Assembly (NCBI GenBank): GCA_003139615.1
Contig: PLJH01000141.1
Location: 94,569 to 158,568 of the forward strand
Direction: 5' to 3'
DNA: 64,000 nucleotides
From: Alphaproteobacteria bacterium
GTDB taxonomy: Bacteria > Pseudomonadota > Alphaproteobacteria > Micropepsales > Micropepsaceae
Positions 9,186 through 18,073 of this stretch are shown one piece after another (within the stretch, counting starts at the first letter, position 1; every line of letters begins with the position of its first letter). Under the pieces are notes generated by a model that did not search any database, was not told where the DNA came from, and saw only the letters and a list, made by a program, of their open reading frames with translations. The position numbers and the translations under genes were made by a program.

Positions 9186-10880
9186 TTACGCGGTTTTTTC
9201 GATCGTCAGCCCCAATTCGGCGATCATCTTCTCGCGAATGAGAAATTTTTGCACTTTTCCCGTCACTGTCATCGGAAATTCGTCCACGAAGCGAATGTAA
9301 CGCGGAATTTTCTGATGCGCGATCTGCCCGGTGCAGAAGGCGCGGATCTCGGCTTCATCGGCCGTCTCGCCGGGCTGAAGCGTGATCCAGGCGCATAACT
9401 CCTCGCCATAGCGCTTGTCGGGCAAACCAACCACCTGCACGTCTGCGACCTTGGGATGGGCGTAGAGGAATTCCTCGATTTCGCGGGGATAAAGATTCTC
9501 GCCGCCACGAATCACCATATCTTTGATACGACCCACGATGTTTCCATAGCCCTCGGCGTCGATCGTGCCGATATCGCCCGTATGCATCCAGCCGTCGCGA
9601 TCGATGGCGTCGTCGGTCTTCTGCTTGTCATCCCAATAGCCGAGCATGACCGAATAACCGCGCGTGCAAACTTCGCCGGGCACGCCGCGCGGCACGGTCG
9701 CGCCATGCTCGTTGACGATCTTCACTTCGAGATGCGGTTGCACCTTGCCGATGGTCGAAACACGCCGTTCAAGCGGATCGTCGCCGGAGCTTTGAAAACT
9801 CACCGGGCTCGTTTCCGTCATGCCATAGGCGATCGTCACATGGCGCATGTGGAGATGAGCAATCACTTGCTTCATCACTTTGACGGGACATGGCGAACCT
9901 GCCATGCAACCTGTACGCAGCGAAGCGACATCGTATTGTGCAAAATCGGGATGACCGAGAATGGCGATGAACATAGTCGGCACGCCGTAGAGACCGGTGC
10001 ATTTCTCGCGTTGAACCGTTTCCAGCACGGCCTTCGGATCGAACACTTCCGACGGATAGACCATGGTCGCGCCATGGGTGAGACAACCGAGATTTCCCAT
10101 CACCATGCCGAAGCAGTGATAGAGCGGCACGGGGATGCAGAGCCTGTCGCCAACTCCAAGCCCGATCGCGCGGCCGACGAAAAGGCCGTTGTTGAGAATG
10201 TTCCGGTGCGAAAGCGTGGCGCCTTTGGGTGAGCCCGTCGTGCCGCTGGTGAACTGGATGTTGATGGGATCGTTGCGGTCGAGCCGCGAGCCGATCTGCT
10301 CGATTTCACGCTGGAGCGATTCGTCGGAAATAGCGGCGACATCATCGAATGACTGCCAGCCCGCCCGTGAAACGCCGCCGATTTTGATCACGCATTTCAG
10401 AGCGGGCAGCCGAGCAGCCGACAAAGCTCCTGTCACCGCCATTGTAATTTCGGGCGCCAATTGCTCGATCATCCCCACATAGTCGCTGTTCTTGAAGCGC
10501 TCTGCCGCGACCAGAACTTTCACACCTACTTTGTTCAACGTGTATTCGACTTCCGACAGTCGGTACGCCGGATTGATGGTCACTAGGATGGCGCCGATAC
10601 GCGCGGCTGCGAATTGCGTCAATGTCCATTCGGCACAATTGGGCGACCAGATGCCGATGCGGTCGCCGGGCCTCACGCCCCGCTTCAGTAAGCCGGCCGC
10701 GAGACGATCTGCGCGCTCCAGCAAGTCGCGATAGGTCCAGCGAATGCCCTGATGCGCGCTGATCAGCGCCGGTCGATCCGGCCATTGCTGCGCCGCGCGC
10801 GCGAGCGCTTGGCCGATCGTATATTCAATCAGAGGCGGCGCGTTCGCGCCTGTCACATGGCTGAGACCTAAATCGGTCAT
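9186..10880 (-). CDS. AMP-binding fatty-acyl-CoA synthetase (FadD-like)
   Basis: 564 residues from ATG 10880. A longer frame begins upstream, but the sequence from MTDLGLSHV fits family length and follows a GAAAGA stretch. Adenylate-forming signature [16 protein letters not shown] lies near residue 205, with [18 protein letters not shown] and the C-terminal catalytic Lys region [11 protein letters not shown]. These are standard for medium/long-chain acyl-CoA ligases, which activate a carboxylic acid to acyl-AMP and then acyl-CoA in the cytoplasm. The chain length preferred cannot be read. It sits 22 bp after the Mur ligase and 19 bp before the S9 peptidase on the same strand. Confidence 0.93.
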   Translation of the reverse strand: MTDLGLSHVTGANAPPLIEYTIGQALARAAQQWPDRPALISAHQGIRWTYRDLLERADRLAAGLLKRGVRPGDRIGIWSPNCAEWTLTQFAAARIGAILVTINPAYRLSEVEYTLNKVGVKVLVAAERFKNSDYVGMIEQLAPEITMAVTGALSAARLPALKCVIKIGGVSRAGWQSFDDVAAISDESLQREIEQIGSRLDRNDPINIQFTSGTTGSPKGATLSHRNILNNGLFVGRAIGLGVGDRLCIPVPLYHCFGMVMGNLGCLTHGATMVYPSEVFDPKAVLETVQREKCTGLYGVPTMFIAILGHPDFAQYDVASLRTGCMAGSPCPVKVMKQVIAHLHMRHVTIAYGMTETSPVSFQSSGDDPLERRVSTIGKVQPHLEVKIVNEHGATVPRGVPGEVCTRGYSVMLGYWDDKQKTDDAIDRDGWMHTGDIGTIDAEGYGNIVGRIKDMVIRGGENLYPREIEEFLYAHPKVADVQVVGLPDKRYGEELCAWITLQPGETADEAEIRAFCTGQIAHQKIPRYIRFVDEFPMTVTGKVQKFLIREKMIAELGLTIEKTA

Positions 10881-10902
10881 TGCATGTCTTTCGTTAGATC
10901 CA

Positions 10903-12312
10903 TCATTCTTTGGGCCCGCCAATGGCGGCAAGCAACTCATTCGCGAATTGGGTCAGCGTATCGTCGCGCGCGCCCATCACCACAATCCTGTCGCCGGGTT
11001 TTGCAAGCGCAAGCAATTTCGTTCCACACGTGGCACGATCCGGAAACGCAAAAGCGGCGCGCCCGCGCGCCTCGACCCCGGCAACGATGTCGGTGCTGGT
11101 TACGGTCTTCTCGACCGTGCCACCGAAATAGACAGGATCCGGCATGATCAGAATGTCGTCCGTGTGCAGATTTTCCGAAAAGCAGTCGACGAACGCATCT
11201 TTCATCAACCGCAAAGGTCCGAAGCCATGCGGCTGGAACATCACAAGCAGGCGGCCCGGAAAATCATGCAGAGTCGCCAGCGTGGCCGCGATCTTGTCGG
11301 GATTGTGCGCGAAATCGTCGATGATCGTGATGTCGTTCGCCGTGCCGACCGTTTCCAGTCGCCGGCGGACGCCCGCAAACCCTTCAATGGCTCGGGCGGC
11401 GACATCGAGCGACACGCCCGCTGCGCGCGCCGCCGCAATTGCCGCAAGCGCATTGGCAACATTGTGGCGTCCGGGGACAGCGAGCTTGACATGGGCCGGC
11501 TCACCGCCACGCTCACGCACATCTAACGAGATCCCATCGCGCGCCGGGACAAGATTGTCGCCCAGGAAATTGGCGCGCGATTTCGTGAGACTATAGGTGA
11601 GCAGTCGGTCGGCCGGAACATTTGCCGCCAGCGCCACTGTCTCGTCATTGTCGAGATTGAGCACGATCGTTCGTGCCTTCACCGCGAAATCGCGAAACAG
11701 TGTGCGCAATTCGTCCAGCGATTTGTGATCGAGCGAAATGTTGTTGATCACGGCAATATGCGGCATGTAACGCGCGATCGAACCATCGCTTTCGTCCACT
11801 TCGCTGACAAAAATTTCACCCTTGCCTACGATTGCGCTTGCGAAGAGCGCGTCCGGCGTGACGAAATTCGACATCACGGCGCCATTCATCACGGTGGGGT
11901 CGAGTCCCGCCCGATGCAGAATCCAGCCGATCATGCCCGTGGTCGTGGACTTGCCGCTCGTGCCCGCCACGCCGATGGCCATGGGCGCGGCATTGAACAA
12001 TTGGGCAAGTAGTTCGGCGCGGAGTATCAGCTTGGCGCCGATCCGCCGCGCGGCCTCTACATCGGGGATCGTACTTTCGACAGCCGTCGACGTGACGACA
12101 ATCAGCTCCGGATCGGCGACGCCGCTGCCGTCCTGGGGAAAGAGCGTTATTCCGCGCTGCTGCAGAAATTCGAATTTCTGGGGTGTGCGGCCCTGGTCGC
12201 GCGCCCGGTCGGAGCCCGAGACCTTGAGGCCCTTGGCGCGCAGGATCAGCGCGAGCGGCAGCATGCCGCTGCCCCCGATGCCGCAGAAAAAATAAGCTCT
12301 GTGTCGATCCAT
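10903..12312 (-). CDS. mpl: Mur ligase of the MurC/Mpl type, probably Mpl
   Basis: 469 residues. N-terminal Rossmann motif GIGGSGM (11-17) with SGSD, then ATP loop [19 protein letters not shown] (114-132), and a C-terminal ligase domain with [15 protein letters not shown]. MurC adds L-Ala to UDP-MurNAc; Mpl re-attaches recycled tripeptide. The GMIGWIL, DFAH-P and RRLETVG wording is closer to Mpl than to MurC as I know them. It also stands outside a dcw cluster and 48 bp from a divergent LD-carboxypeptidase gene, which favours recycling. A degenerate MurC paralogue remains possible. Confidence 0.75.
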   Translation of the reverse strand: MDRHRAYFFCGIGGSGMLPLALILRAKGLKVSGSDRARDQGRTPQKFEFLQQRGITLFPQDGSGVADPELIVVTSTAVESTIPDVEAARRIGAKLILRAELLAQLFNAAPMAIGVAGTSGKSTTTGMIGWILHRAGLDPTVMNGAVMSNFVTPDALFASAIVGKGEIFVSEVDESDGSIARYMPHIAVINNISLDHKSLDELRTLFRDFAVKARTIVLNLDNDETVALAANVPADRLLTYSLTKSRANFLGDNLVPARDGISLDVRERGGEPAHVKLAVPGRHNVANALAAIAAARAAGVSLDVAARAIEGFAGVRRRLETVGTANDITIIDDFAHNPDKIAATLATLHDFPGRLLVMFQPHGFGPLRLMKDAFVDCFSENLHTDDILIMPDPVYFGGTVEKTVTSTDIVAGVEARGRAAFAFPDRATCGTKLLALAKPGDRIVVMGARDDTLTQFANELLAAIGGPKE

Positions 12313-12360
12313 CGCCGGAGGCTATAAGGCCGGGGATTCGGTGACAAGCGACGGGATGAA

Positions 12361-13209
12361 ATGCAGACGCGCAAGATCAGGATCGGCATCGCGGCGCCTG
12401 CGTCGCGCATCGAGCCGGCGCTTGCCGAGAAAGTGAAGGCAATTGCGGCGGCCCAATTTCCGGATCGCGCGCCGGAGCTCGTATTCCATCCGCAATGCTA
12501 TCTCTCGTCCGGCCATTTTGCGGGCGACGACGAGGCGCGCGCGGGCGCCTTTCTCGATATCGCGAACGATGAAAGCTTCGATGCGCTGTGGGTAGCACGC
12601 GGAGGGTATGGATCCGGTCGGCTTTCCGAAAGCGTTTTACCCGCCTTGAGCGATGTCGCGCGCCGGAAAACCTATCTCGGCTACAGCGATGCGGGCGCCC
12701 TGTTCGGCGCGATGTATGCGGACGGCTTTCAGAACCTCGTGCACGGCCCGATGCCCGCCGACCTGTCGCGGGAGGGCGGCGAGGCGGCCGTTCGGCGCGC
12801 GCTGGCCTTTCTCGTCGATGCCGATCCCGGCACAATCGAACCATCCGTCGTGTCGCCCGAACCCACGGCAGCGTTCAACATCACGATCCTCGGCAATCTG
12901 CTCGGCACGCCATTCGAGCCCGATCTGTCGGGTCACGTGTTGATGCTGGAGGAAGTGTCCGAGCATTTGTATTATATCGACCGCGCCCTGCTTCATATTA
13001 CGGGCAGCCCGAATATCAGGCGCGCGGCCGGAATCCGGCTCGGCCGCTGTAGCGCGACCCCGCCCAACGATCCCCCCTTCGGCCAGAACGAAGAAGCGAT
13101 CGCGAAACATTGGTGCGCGGTATCCGGAATTCCCTATCTCGGCCGAGCCGATATCGGCCATGACATCGACAACAAGGTCGTGCCGTTCGGGCGCCTGACT
13201 CGGATTTGA
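12361..13209 (+). CDS. ldcA: LD-carboxypeptidase (peptidase S66)
   Basis: 282 residues. Family S66 features: nucleophile Ser in GYSDAGAL (about residue 109), Glu in LEEVSEHLYYIDRAL (about 198), and His in ADIGHDIDNKVVPFG near the end. These enzymes cut the L,D bond that releases terminal D-Ala from recycled muropeptide tetrapeptide, giving the tripeptide that Mpl then reuses. No signal peptide is seen, so a cytoplasmic location fits. The head-to-head arrangement with the Mur ligase puts two consecutive steps of peptidoglycan recycling under one short intergenic region. Confidence 0.9.
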   Translation: MQTRKIRIGIAAPASRIEPALAEKVKAIAAAQFPDRAPELVFHPQCYLSSGHFAGDDEARAGAFLDIANDESFDALWVARGGYGSGRLSESVLPALSDVARRKTYLGYSDAGALFGAMYADGFQNLVHGPMPADLSREGGEAAVRRALAFLVDADPGTIEPSVVSPEPTAAFNITILGNLLGTPFEPDLSGHVLMLEEVSEHLYYIDRALLHITGSPNIRRAAGIRLGRCSATPPNDPPFGQNEEAIAKHWCAVSGIPYLGRADIGHDIDNKVVPFGRLTRI

Positions 13210-13227
13210 ATCCGTCGTGGGCTCATT

Positions 13228-14004
13228 TTATCCGCCCCCATCCACATTGATCTTCTCTCCGTTCACGTAGGAATTGGCATCGGATACGAGGAACGTCACC
13301 ACAGCTGCCACATCTTCCGGCACGCTGACATGGCCGAACGGAAAGCGTGCGTCGAGCTCGTGGATGTCGGTAACACCCGCCCGCGCCTTCATCAGCCGCT
13401 GGCCCATATCGGTCACCGTCAGGCTGGGCGCCACGATGTTGGTGCGGATGCCATGCGCGCGCTCCTCCTTGGCGAGGGTAAGCGCAAGCGCTTCCATCGC
13501 GGCCTTGGCCATATTGTAGGGCGCGCCGTTGGCACCCATCGTCCGCGTCGCGACGCTCGAGATCATGATAATATCGCCACGCTTCTCCTTGCGCATGTGC
13601 GGCACAGCCAGCTTGGCGAGATAATGCGGCCCGAAGGCATGCACGCGCAGGACGCGTTCCATCTCGGCCGGATCTGTGTCGGCGACCGTCTGCCCACGGC
13701 TCGCAATTCCGGCGTTGTTCACGAGGATACCGATGCCGCCGAAATCACGAACGACATCGGCGACCATCGCGACATCTTCGTCCCAGTTTTCGACCGATGC
13801 GTGATAGGTCAGCGCCTTGCGGCCCAGCTTTTCGATTTCGGCCACGACCTCACGGGCCGCGCCCTCGTCGCGCCGGTAGTTCACGGCCACGTCGGCGCCG
13901 GCTTCAGCCAACGCGAGCGCAATCGCCCGCCCGATGCCCCGTCCGCCGCCCGTCACGAGCGCCACGCGCCCGGTCAATGAGATTTTCAAAGTTTCACTCC
14001 CCAT
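13228..14004 (-). CDS. SDR family NAD(P)-dependent oxidoreductase
   Basis: 258 residues. Classical short-chain dehydrogenase: TGGGRGIG cofactor motif near the N-terminus, NNAG, catalytic Ser (ISSVAT) and Y-x3-K in PYNMAK, and a C-terminal SDANSYVNGEKINVDGG segment. The family reduces or oxidises small carbonyl/hydroxyl substrates; sequence alone does not say which. The annotated ATG at 14004 lacks a ribosome site. A TTG 15 bp inside (LKISLTGR) follows a GGGGAG at good spacing and may be the true start. It is convergent with ldcA (18 bp gap) and divergent from the DUF2914 gene. Confidence 0.88.
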   Translation of the reverse strand: MGSETLKISLTGRVALVTGGGRGIGRAIALALAEAGADVAVNYRRDEGAAREVVAEIEKLGRKALTYHASVENWDEDVAMVADVVRDFGGIGILVNNAGIASRGQTVADTDPAEMERVLRVHAFGPHYLAKLAVPHMRKEKRGDIIMISSVATRTMGANGAPYNMAKAAMEALALTLAKEERAHGIRTNIVAPSLTVTDMGQRLMKARAGVTDIHELDARFPFGHVSVPEDVAAVVTFLVSDANSYVNGEKINVDGGG

Positions 14005-14127
14005 TAAGGATATCGATAGGACCCGTTTCCTATAGCCTATTCGAACGGCAGTGTGCCGCAGGCCTGTCGGTCAAGAAAATGCCAGAAATGTCGATTGAAT
14101 AGACCTTCCAGTCCAGAGGCTTTTCGC

Positions 14128-15411
14128 GTGGCTCTATCGATTCGACATTTGCAGGACGCCGTTGCGCCGGGACTGGCGATCTACAAGCGCTATCAGGCAC
14201 ATTTTTCGGCGCTCGCGATGATCGCAGGCTTCGGGATCGACAACCTGACGTTCGGGCGCATCGACCGTCCGGCGGCGAACATCATTTTCGCCGCTTATCT
14301 CGTGCTGGCGGGCGGAGCGATTGCCGTCGGCCACTTCCTGGAAACACGCGCCGACCGCGCGAGTGCGAAGCTGGCAAAGATCCAGGCCGCGTCGCTAGGG
14401 CATCAGACGTTCATACCAGCGTTGAAATACGCAAACGCCGCACCGGCGCCGACGATCAAGACGGCAAGCGAGGTGGCGACGGTCGATGGGGAAACGCCAA
14501 TCGTTGGGGAGCCACCGGCACCGGTCGAGCCAAAACCCAGCCGGATTCGGATGCTCCTACCGGCCGCGACCCAGTTCGCGCTGGGCGGTCTGTGGAGCGG
14601 CTTCCTCGTCTTCTATGGACGCAGTGCGGTGATGGCGGCATCCTGGCCGTTCCTGCTTCTGCTGGCAGGCTTTCTCATCGGCAACGAGACATTCCGGAAA
14701 TATCACTCGCGGCTGGTGTTCTCGTCGCTGCTGCTGTTGTTCGCGATCTACTCCTATTCGATTTTTGTCGTGCCCGTTTTTACACGCTCGATCGGCCGCC
14801 TGACATTCATCGCCAGCGGCGTGATCGCGGCGGCGTTGTTCCTGCTGTTCCTCCGCCTTTTGAAAGCAATCGGCCCGGTGCGCTTTCGCCAATCGCGGCC
14901 GCAATTGTTGCTGGGCGCAGTCTGCATCTTCGCCGCGATGAACGCGTTCTATTTCTTCGACATTCTGCCGCCCTTGCCCCTCGCGCTGGCCAATGTGGGC
15001 GTGTATCACTCCGTGAAGCATCAGGGCGCGGTTTATTACGCCATCGGAGAGCCGCTGACCTGGACCAATTCCGTCGGCCTTGAGCCGGCGGTAGAGCATG
15101 TTGCGCCCGGCCAGCCGCTTTACCTTTACAGTGCCGTCTTTGCGCCCATCAAACTCACCACGCGCATCGCGCATCGCTGGCAGTGGTACGATCCCAAGCG
15201 ATCCCGCTGGATCACGCAGTCCGTCGTGGCGTTTCCGATCAATGGCGGACGCGACGGGGGCTATCGCGCCTATTCCATCAAGACGAACCCAAAGCCCGGC
15301 GACTGGCGCGTAGACATCCGCACCGAAGACAATCGCCTGATTGGGCGATTGAAATTCCAAGTGGCGGAAGCGAGCGGTCCGGTCGCGACCGTCGCCAAGA
15401 CGCTTCAGTAA
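14128..15411 (+). CDS. DUF2914 domain integral membrane protein
   Basis: 427 residues from GTG 14128, chosen because AGAGG precedes it; an open frame extends further up but without a good site. About seven hydrophobic helices are visible (for instance IIFAAYLVLAGGAI, SWPFLLLLAGFLIG, LVFSSLLLLFAIYSYSIFVV), with a Pro-rich cytoplasmic insert after helix 2. The C-terminus is a soluble DUF2914 domain with HRWQWYD, FPINGGRDGGYRAYS and PGDWRVDI. DUF2914 has no established function that I know; the name rests on this C-terminal signature. It is convergent with the TonB receptor, 16 bp apart. Confidence 0.82.
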   Translation: MALSIRHLQDAVAPGLAIYKRYQAHFSALAMIAGFGIDNLTFGRIDRPAANIIFAAYLVLAGGAIAVGHFLETRADRASAKLAKIQAASLGHQTFIPALKYANAAPAPTIKTASEVATVDGETPIVGEPPAPVEPKPSRIRMLLPAATQFALGGLWSGFLVFYGRSAVMAASWPFLLLLAGFLIGNETFRKYHSRLVFSSLLLLFAIYSYSIFVVPVFTRSIGRLTFIASGVIAAALFLLFLRLLKAIGPVRFRQSRPQLLLGAVCIFAAMNAFYFFDILPPLPLALANVGVYHSVKHQGAVYYAIGEPLTWTNSVGLEPAVEHVAPGQPLYLYSAVFAPIKLTTRIAHRWQWYDPKRSRWITQSVVAFPINGGRDGGYRAYSIKTNPKPGDWRVDIRTEDNRLIGRLKFQVAEASGPVATVAKTLQ

Positions 15412-15427
15412 CCGGCCGGACCCGAAA

Positions 15428-17944
15428 TCAGAACTTCTGCTCGAATTTCAGCCCGATCGTGCGCGGCTGGCTCGGAATGACATAGGGCTCGTTGCCGCAG
15501 ATTTCGGAGGCGCACTCTGCATAGCGATAGAGCTGTCCGTGCTCGTCGAACAGATTGTTCACGTAGAACTCCAGCGTCCAATTGTCCTTGTTCACGCCCA
15601 TTGTGTAGTTGAACGTGGTCGATGCCGGAATTTGTCCGATCAGCGTTCGCACGGGCAAATTGGCCGGCCCACCATTCGGTTGGGTTGAGGTTATGCCGCC
15701 CGACGGCGCACAGCCATAAAAGGGGTCGCAGGTAAAGTTGCGCAAATCCGGCTGTTCGCTGCTCTGATACACAACCGATCCCTGAACATAGCCAAGCCAG
15801 GTGCCGAACGGCGTTTCATAGCGCGCCGTGGCGTTCGTCTTGTATTTCGGGTCCATCGGCAATTGCTGACCCTTCGGCGCCTGAGGCTCGTCGGGATCGA
15901 GCGGACCGGGGCATTGATTCACGACGACGCCGTTCACAATGGGGCCGCAGAAGTTCGTAGTGAGTTGTGCGTCGTCGGCATTTCCGGAGCCGGACAATGT
16001 CAGGCCGTCGATCGGCTTCCAGACGACATCTGCCTCGATACCCTTGATAACCGCATTGCCCGCATTGGAGATTTGCGTGAACGAATTGGCTCCCAGGAAC
16101 GAAAACTGGAAATCGTTCCAGTTCTCCCAATAAACATCGCCGTCGAAGCGCAACGTATCGTTGAGCCAAGACGTCTTCCAGCCGAGTTCGTAATTGATCA
16201 GAGTGTCGGGATTATAGGGCGGGAAATCCGTGCGGCGATTGTCGCCGCCAGGACGGAATCCGGTGGACCAAGTCGCGTAGATCATGTGATCGTCGTCGAT
16301 CTGATAGGCGAGATTGAGTTTGTGCGTGAAGCCGTGATCGGTGGTCTTCGCGTCGAGATTTGTGCACGGGCCGTCCTTGTAGATGCCGTAGCCGGTCATG
16401 CACGTCGCCTCGCCCGTGTGCGAGCTGAAGTTGCTGCTGAAGCCGAAAAATCCGTAAAGCGTATTATGCGCTTCGAAATAGCGCAGACCGCCCGTCAATG
16501 TGAGCTGCGGCGTGATGTCGAACGATGCTTCTCCGAACACCGCGGCATCCTGATCGGTGCGAAGCTGATCGGTCAGCCAGATCGTTTCCGGGTATACGTT
16601 TTGCCCAATGGGGGGATCGTTGCCCACCCAGTAATCGGAGCCCAGCGCATTGACTTTGTAGTCCTGAAAAATTTGATGCGTCTGCATTTCATAGAATGCG
16701 CCGGCCGTGAACCGGAATCGGTCGAACTTCGGCGAGGAAATCCGCAACTCCTGGCTGTTCTTCGTGAAATGATCCTTCTCGATAATATATTGCGAAGGAT
16801 CGACGGGATTACCGCTATTGTCCGAGATGTAATTGCCGAATTCGGACGGCGGATAGAGCGTGTCGTACCAGAAGGAGTAATCCGTATAGTCCGACTGAGC
16901 GTGAACGCGGCGGTCCATATAGCCGCCGGCATATGTCACGTCGAAATTCGAAATCTTGCCTTCGACCGTCAAAGCGGCCTGATACCAGCCGTCATGCACG
17001 AATTCGGGATAGTAGTGCTGCACGTCCAGATAGCCGACACTCGGATCGTAACCGAACACGCCGTTGCTCTTCTCGTCTTCTGCCATGATCGACGGCGTGA
17101 TCGTCCAGCTGTCGTTCAGGTCGAACTTGAGCGCGGCGCGGCCGCCGAGCTTGTCGACGGTGTTGAAATCGTTTTTGGCAATATCGAAATTGTTGATCGT
17201 GACGCCGGACGTCGGGTAGGTGCGCGTGCCCGGCACATTGTCGATATAACCCGCGTCATGCTCATCCCAGGCGACGATACGAATGGCGGCCTTGTCCGAC
17301 AGCGGAACATTGACGAAGCCATTCGCGACATAACCTTCGTTGCCGTGAGCGACAGTGTTCACTTCGGCGGAATAGCCCGCCTCGAAGGCGCTCGGGTCCG
17401 GCTTGTTGGTGATGATGCGGATCGTTCCCGATTCCGAGCTGGCGCCATAGAGCGTGCCCTGGGGGCCTTCCAGCACTTCGATACGAGAGATGTCGTAAGC
17501 CGGAATATCGAGCGTTCCGCCGATCGTCGAGATCGGCTGCTCGTCGAGATAAATGCCGACTGTCGGTAGCGAACCGGAATGATTGCCGTCATTGCCGCTG
17601 TTGACGCCGCGCATGAAGACGTTGTCGAATCCCGGACCGCCATTGCCGCCGCCGGCGCCGCCGACCGTGAAGTTCACGCTCGGCATGTACTGCACGTATT
17701 GGGAAAATGTCGTCAGGTTGAGGTCATCAAGCTTCTGCGCACTGAAGGCCTGGATGGCTATCGGAACGTTTTGGAGATTTTCCTCGCGCTTTTCGGCCGT
17801 CACGACGACCGTCTCGATCGTGTTGCTGCTGGGAGCGTTCTGGGCAAATGCCGGCCCGATGCCGGTCAGCATGCTCGACGCGAGCAACGCATGCCACAAT
17901 ACAGGGCGCGCAATATTCCGTGCCTTCAGACCCGATTCGCCCAT
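15428..17944 (-). CDS. TonB-dependent outer membrane receptor
   Basis: 838 residues from ATG 17944, preceded by a GGGGG run at normal spacing. Signal peptide (ending GPAFAQ), TonB box region IETVVVTAEKR, plug domain with FMRGVNSG and EVLEGPQGTLYGASSESGTIRI, then a long beta-barrel ending in KFEQKF with the terminal aromatic of outer membrane barrels. Such receptors import chelated metals or larger organic ligands using TonB energy. It is the last gene of a minus-strand run with two TPR-sulfotransferases, a DUF169 protein and a nitrilase. The substrate cannot be deduced. Confidence 0.93.
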   Translation of the reverse strand: MGESGLKARNIARPVLWHALLASSMLTGIGPAFAQNAPSSNTIETVVVTAEKREENLQNVPIAIQAFSAQKLDDLNLTTFSQYVQYMPSVNFTVGGAGGGNGGPGFDNVFMRGVNSGNDGNHSGSLPTVGIYLDEQPISTIGGTLDIPAYDISRIEVLEGPQGTLYGASSESGTIRIITNKPDPSAFEAGYSAEVNTVAHGNEGYVANGFVNVPLSDKAAIRIVAWDEHDAGYIDNVPGTRTYPTSGVTINNFDIAKNDFNTVDKLGGRAALKFDLNDSWTITPSIMAEDEKSNGVFGYDPSVGYLDVQHYYPEFVHDGWYQAALTVEGKISNFDVTYAGGYMDRRVHAQSDYTDYSFWYDTLYPPSEFGNYISDNSGNPVDPSQYIIEKDHFTKNSQELRISSPKFDRFRFTAGAFYEMQTHQIFQDYKVNALGSDYWVGNDPPIGQNVYPETIWLTDQLRTDQDAAVFGEASFDITPQLTLTGGLRYFEAHNTLYGFFGFSSNFSSHTGEATCMTGYGIYKDGPCTNLDAKTTDHGFTHKLNLAYQIDDDHMIYATWSTGFRPGGDNRRTDFPPYNPDTLINYELGWKTSWLNDTLRFDGDVYWENWNDFQFSFLGANSFTQISNAGNAVIKGIEADVVWKPIDGLTLSGSGNADDAQLTTNFCGPIVNGVVVNQCPGPLDPDEPQAPKGQQLPMDPKYKTNATARYETPFGTWLGYVQGSVVYQSSEQPDLRNFTCDPFYGCAPSGGITSTQPNGGPANLPVRTLIGQIPASTTFNYTMGVNKDNWTLEFYVNNLFDEHGQLYRYAECASEICGNEPYVIPSQPRTIGLKFEQKF

Positions 17945-18073
17945 AAGTAAGCCCCCGATTTCCCCGTGACGGTTCGATGTCACCGCCGGGACTAATTGTT
18001 GTCAAGATATGCAGGGCTCCATACCAGCCGCTGTGGTCGATTGCCGTTCGGTAATGCAGAAAAGTCACGGCGC

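Noticed and set aside
10881-10940. Extended N-terminus of the acyl-CoA synthetase
   Set aside because: Would add 20 residues overlapping the upstream gene's end; family proteins start near MTDLGLSHV.
15863-17569. 568-codon plus-strand open frame
   Set aside because: Lies wholly opposite the TonB receptor, whose plug and barrel motifs are clear; no ribosome site or domain in the plus frame.
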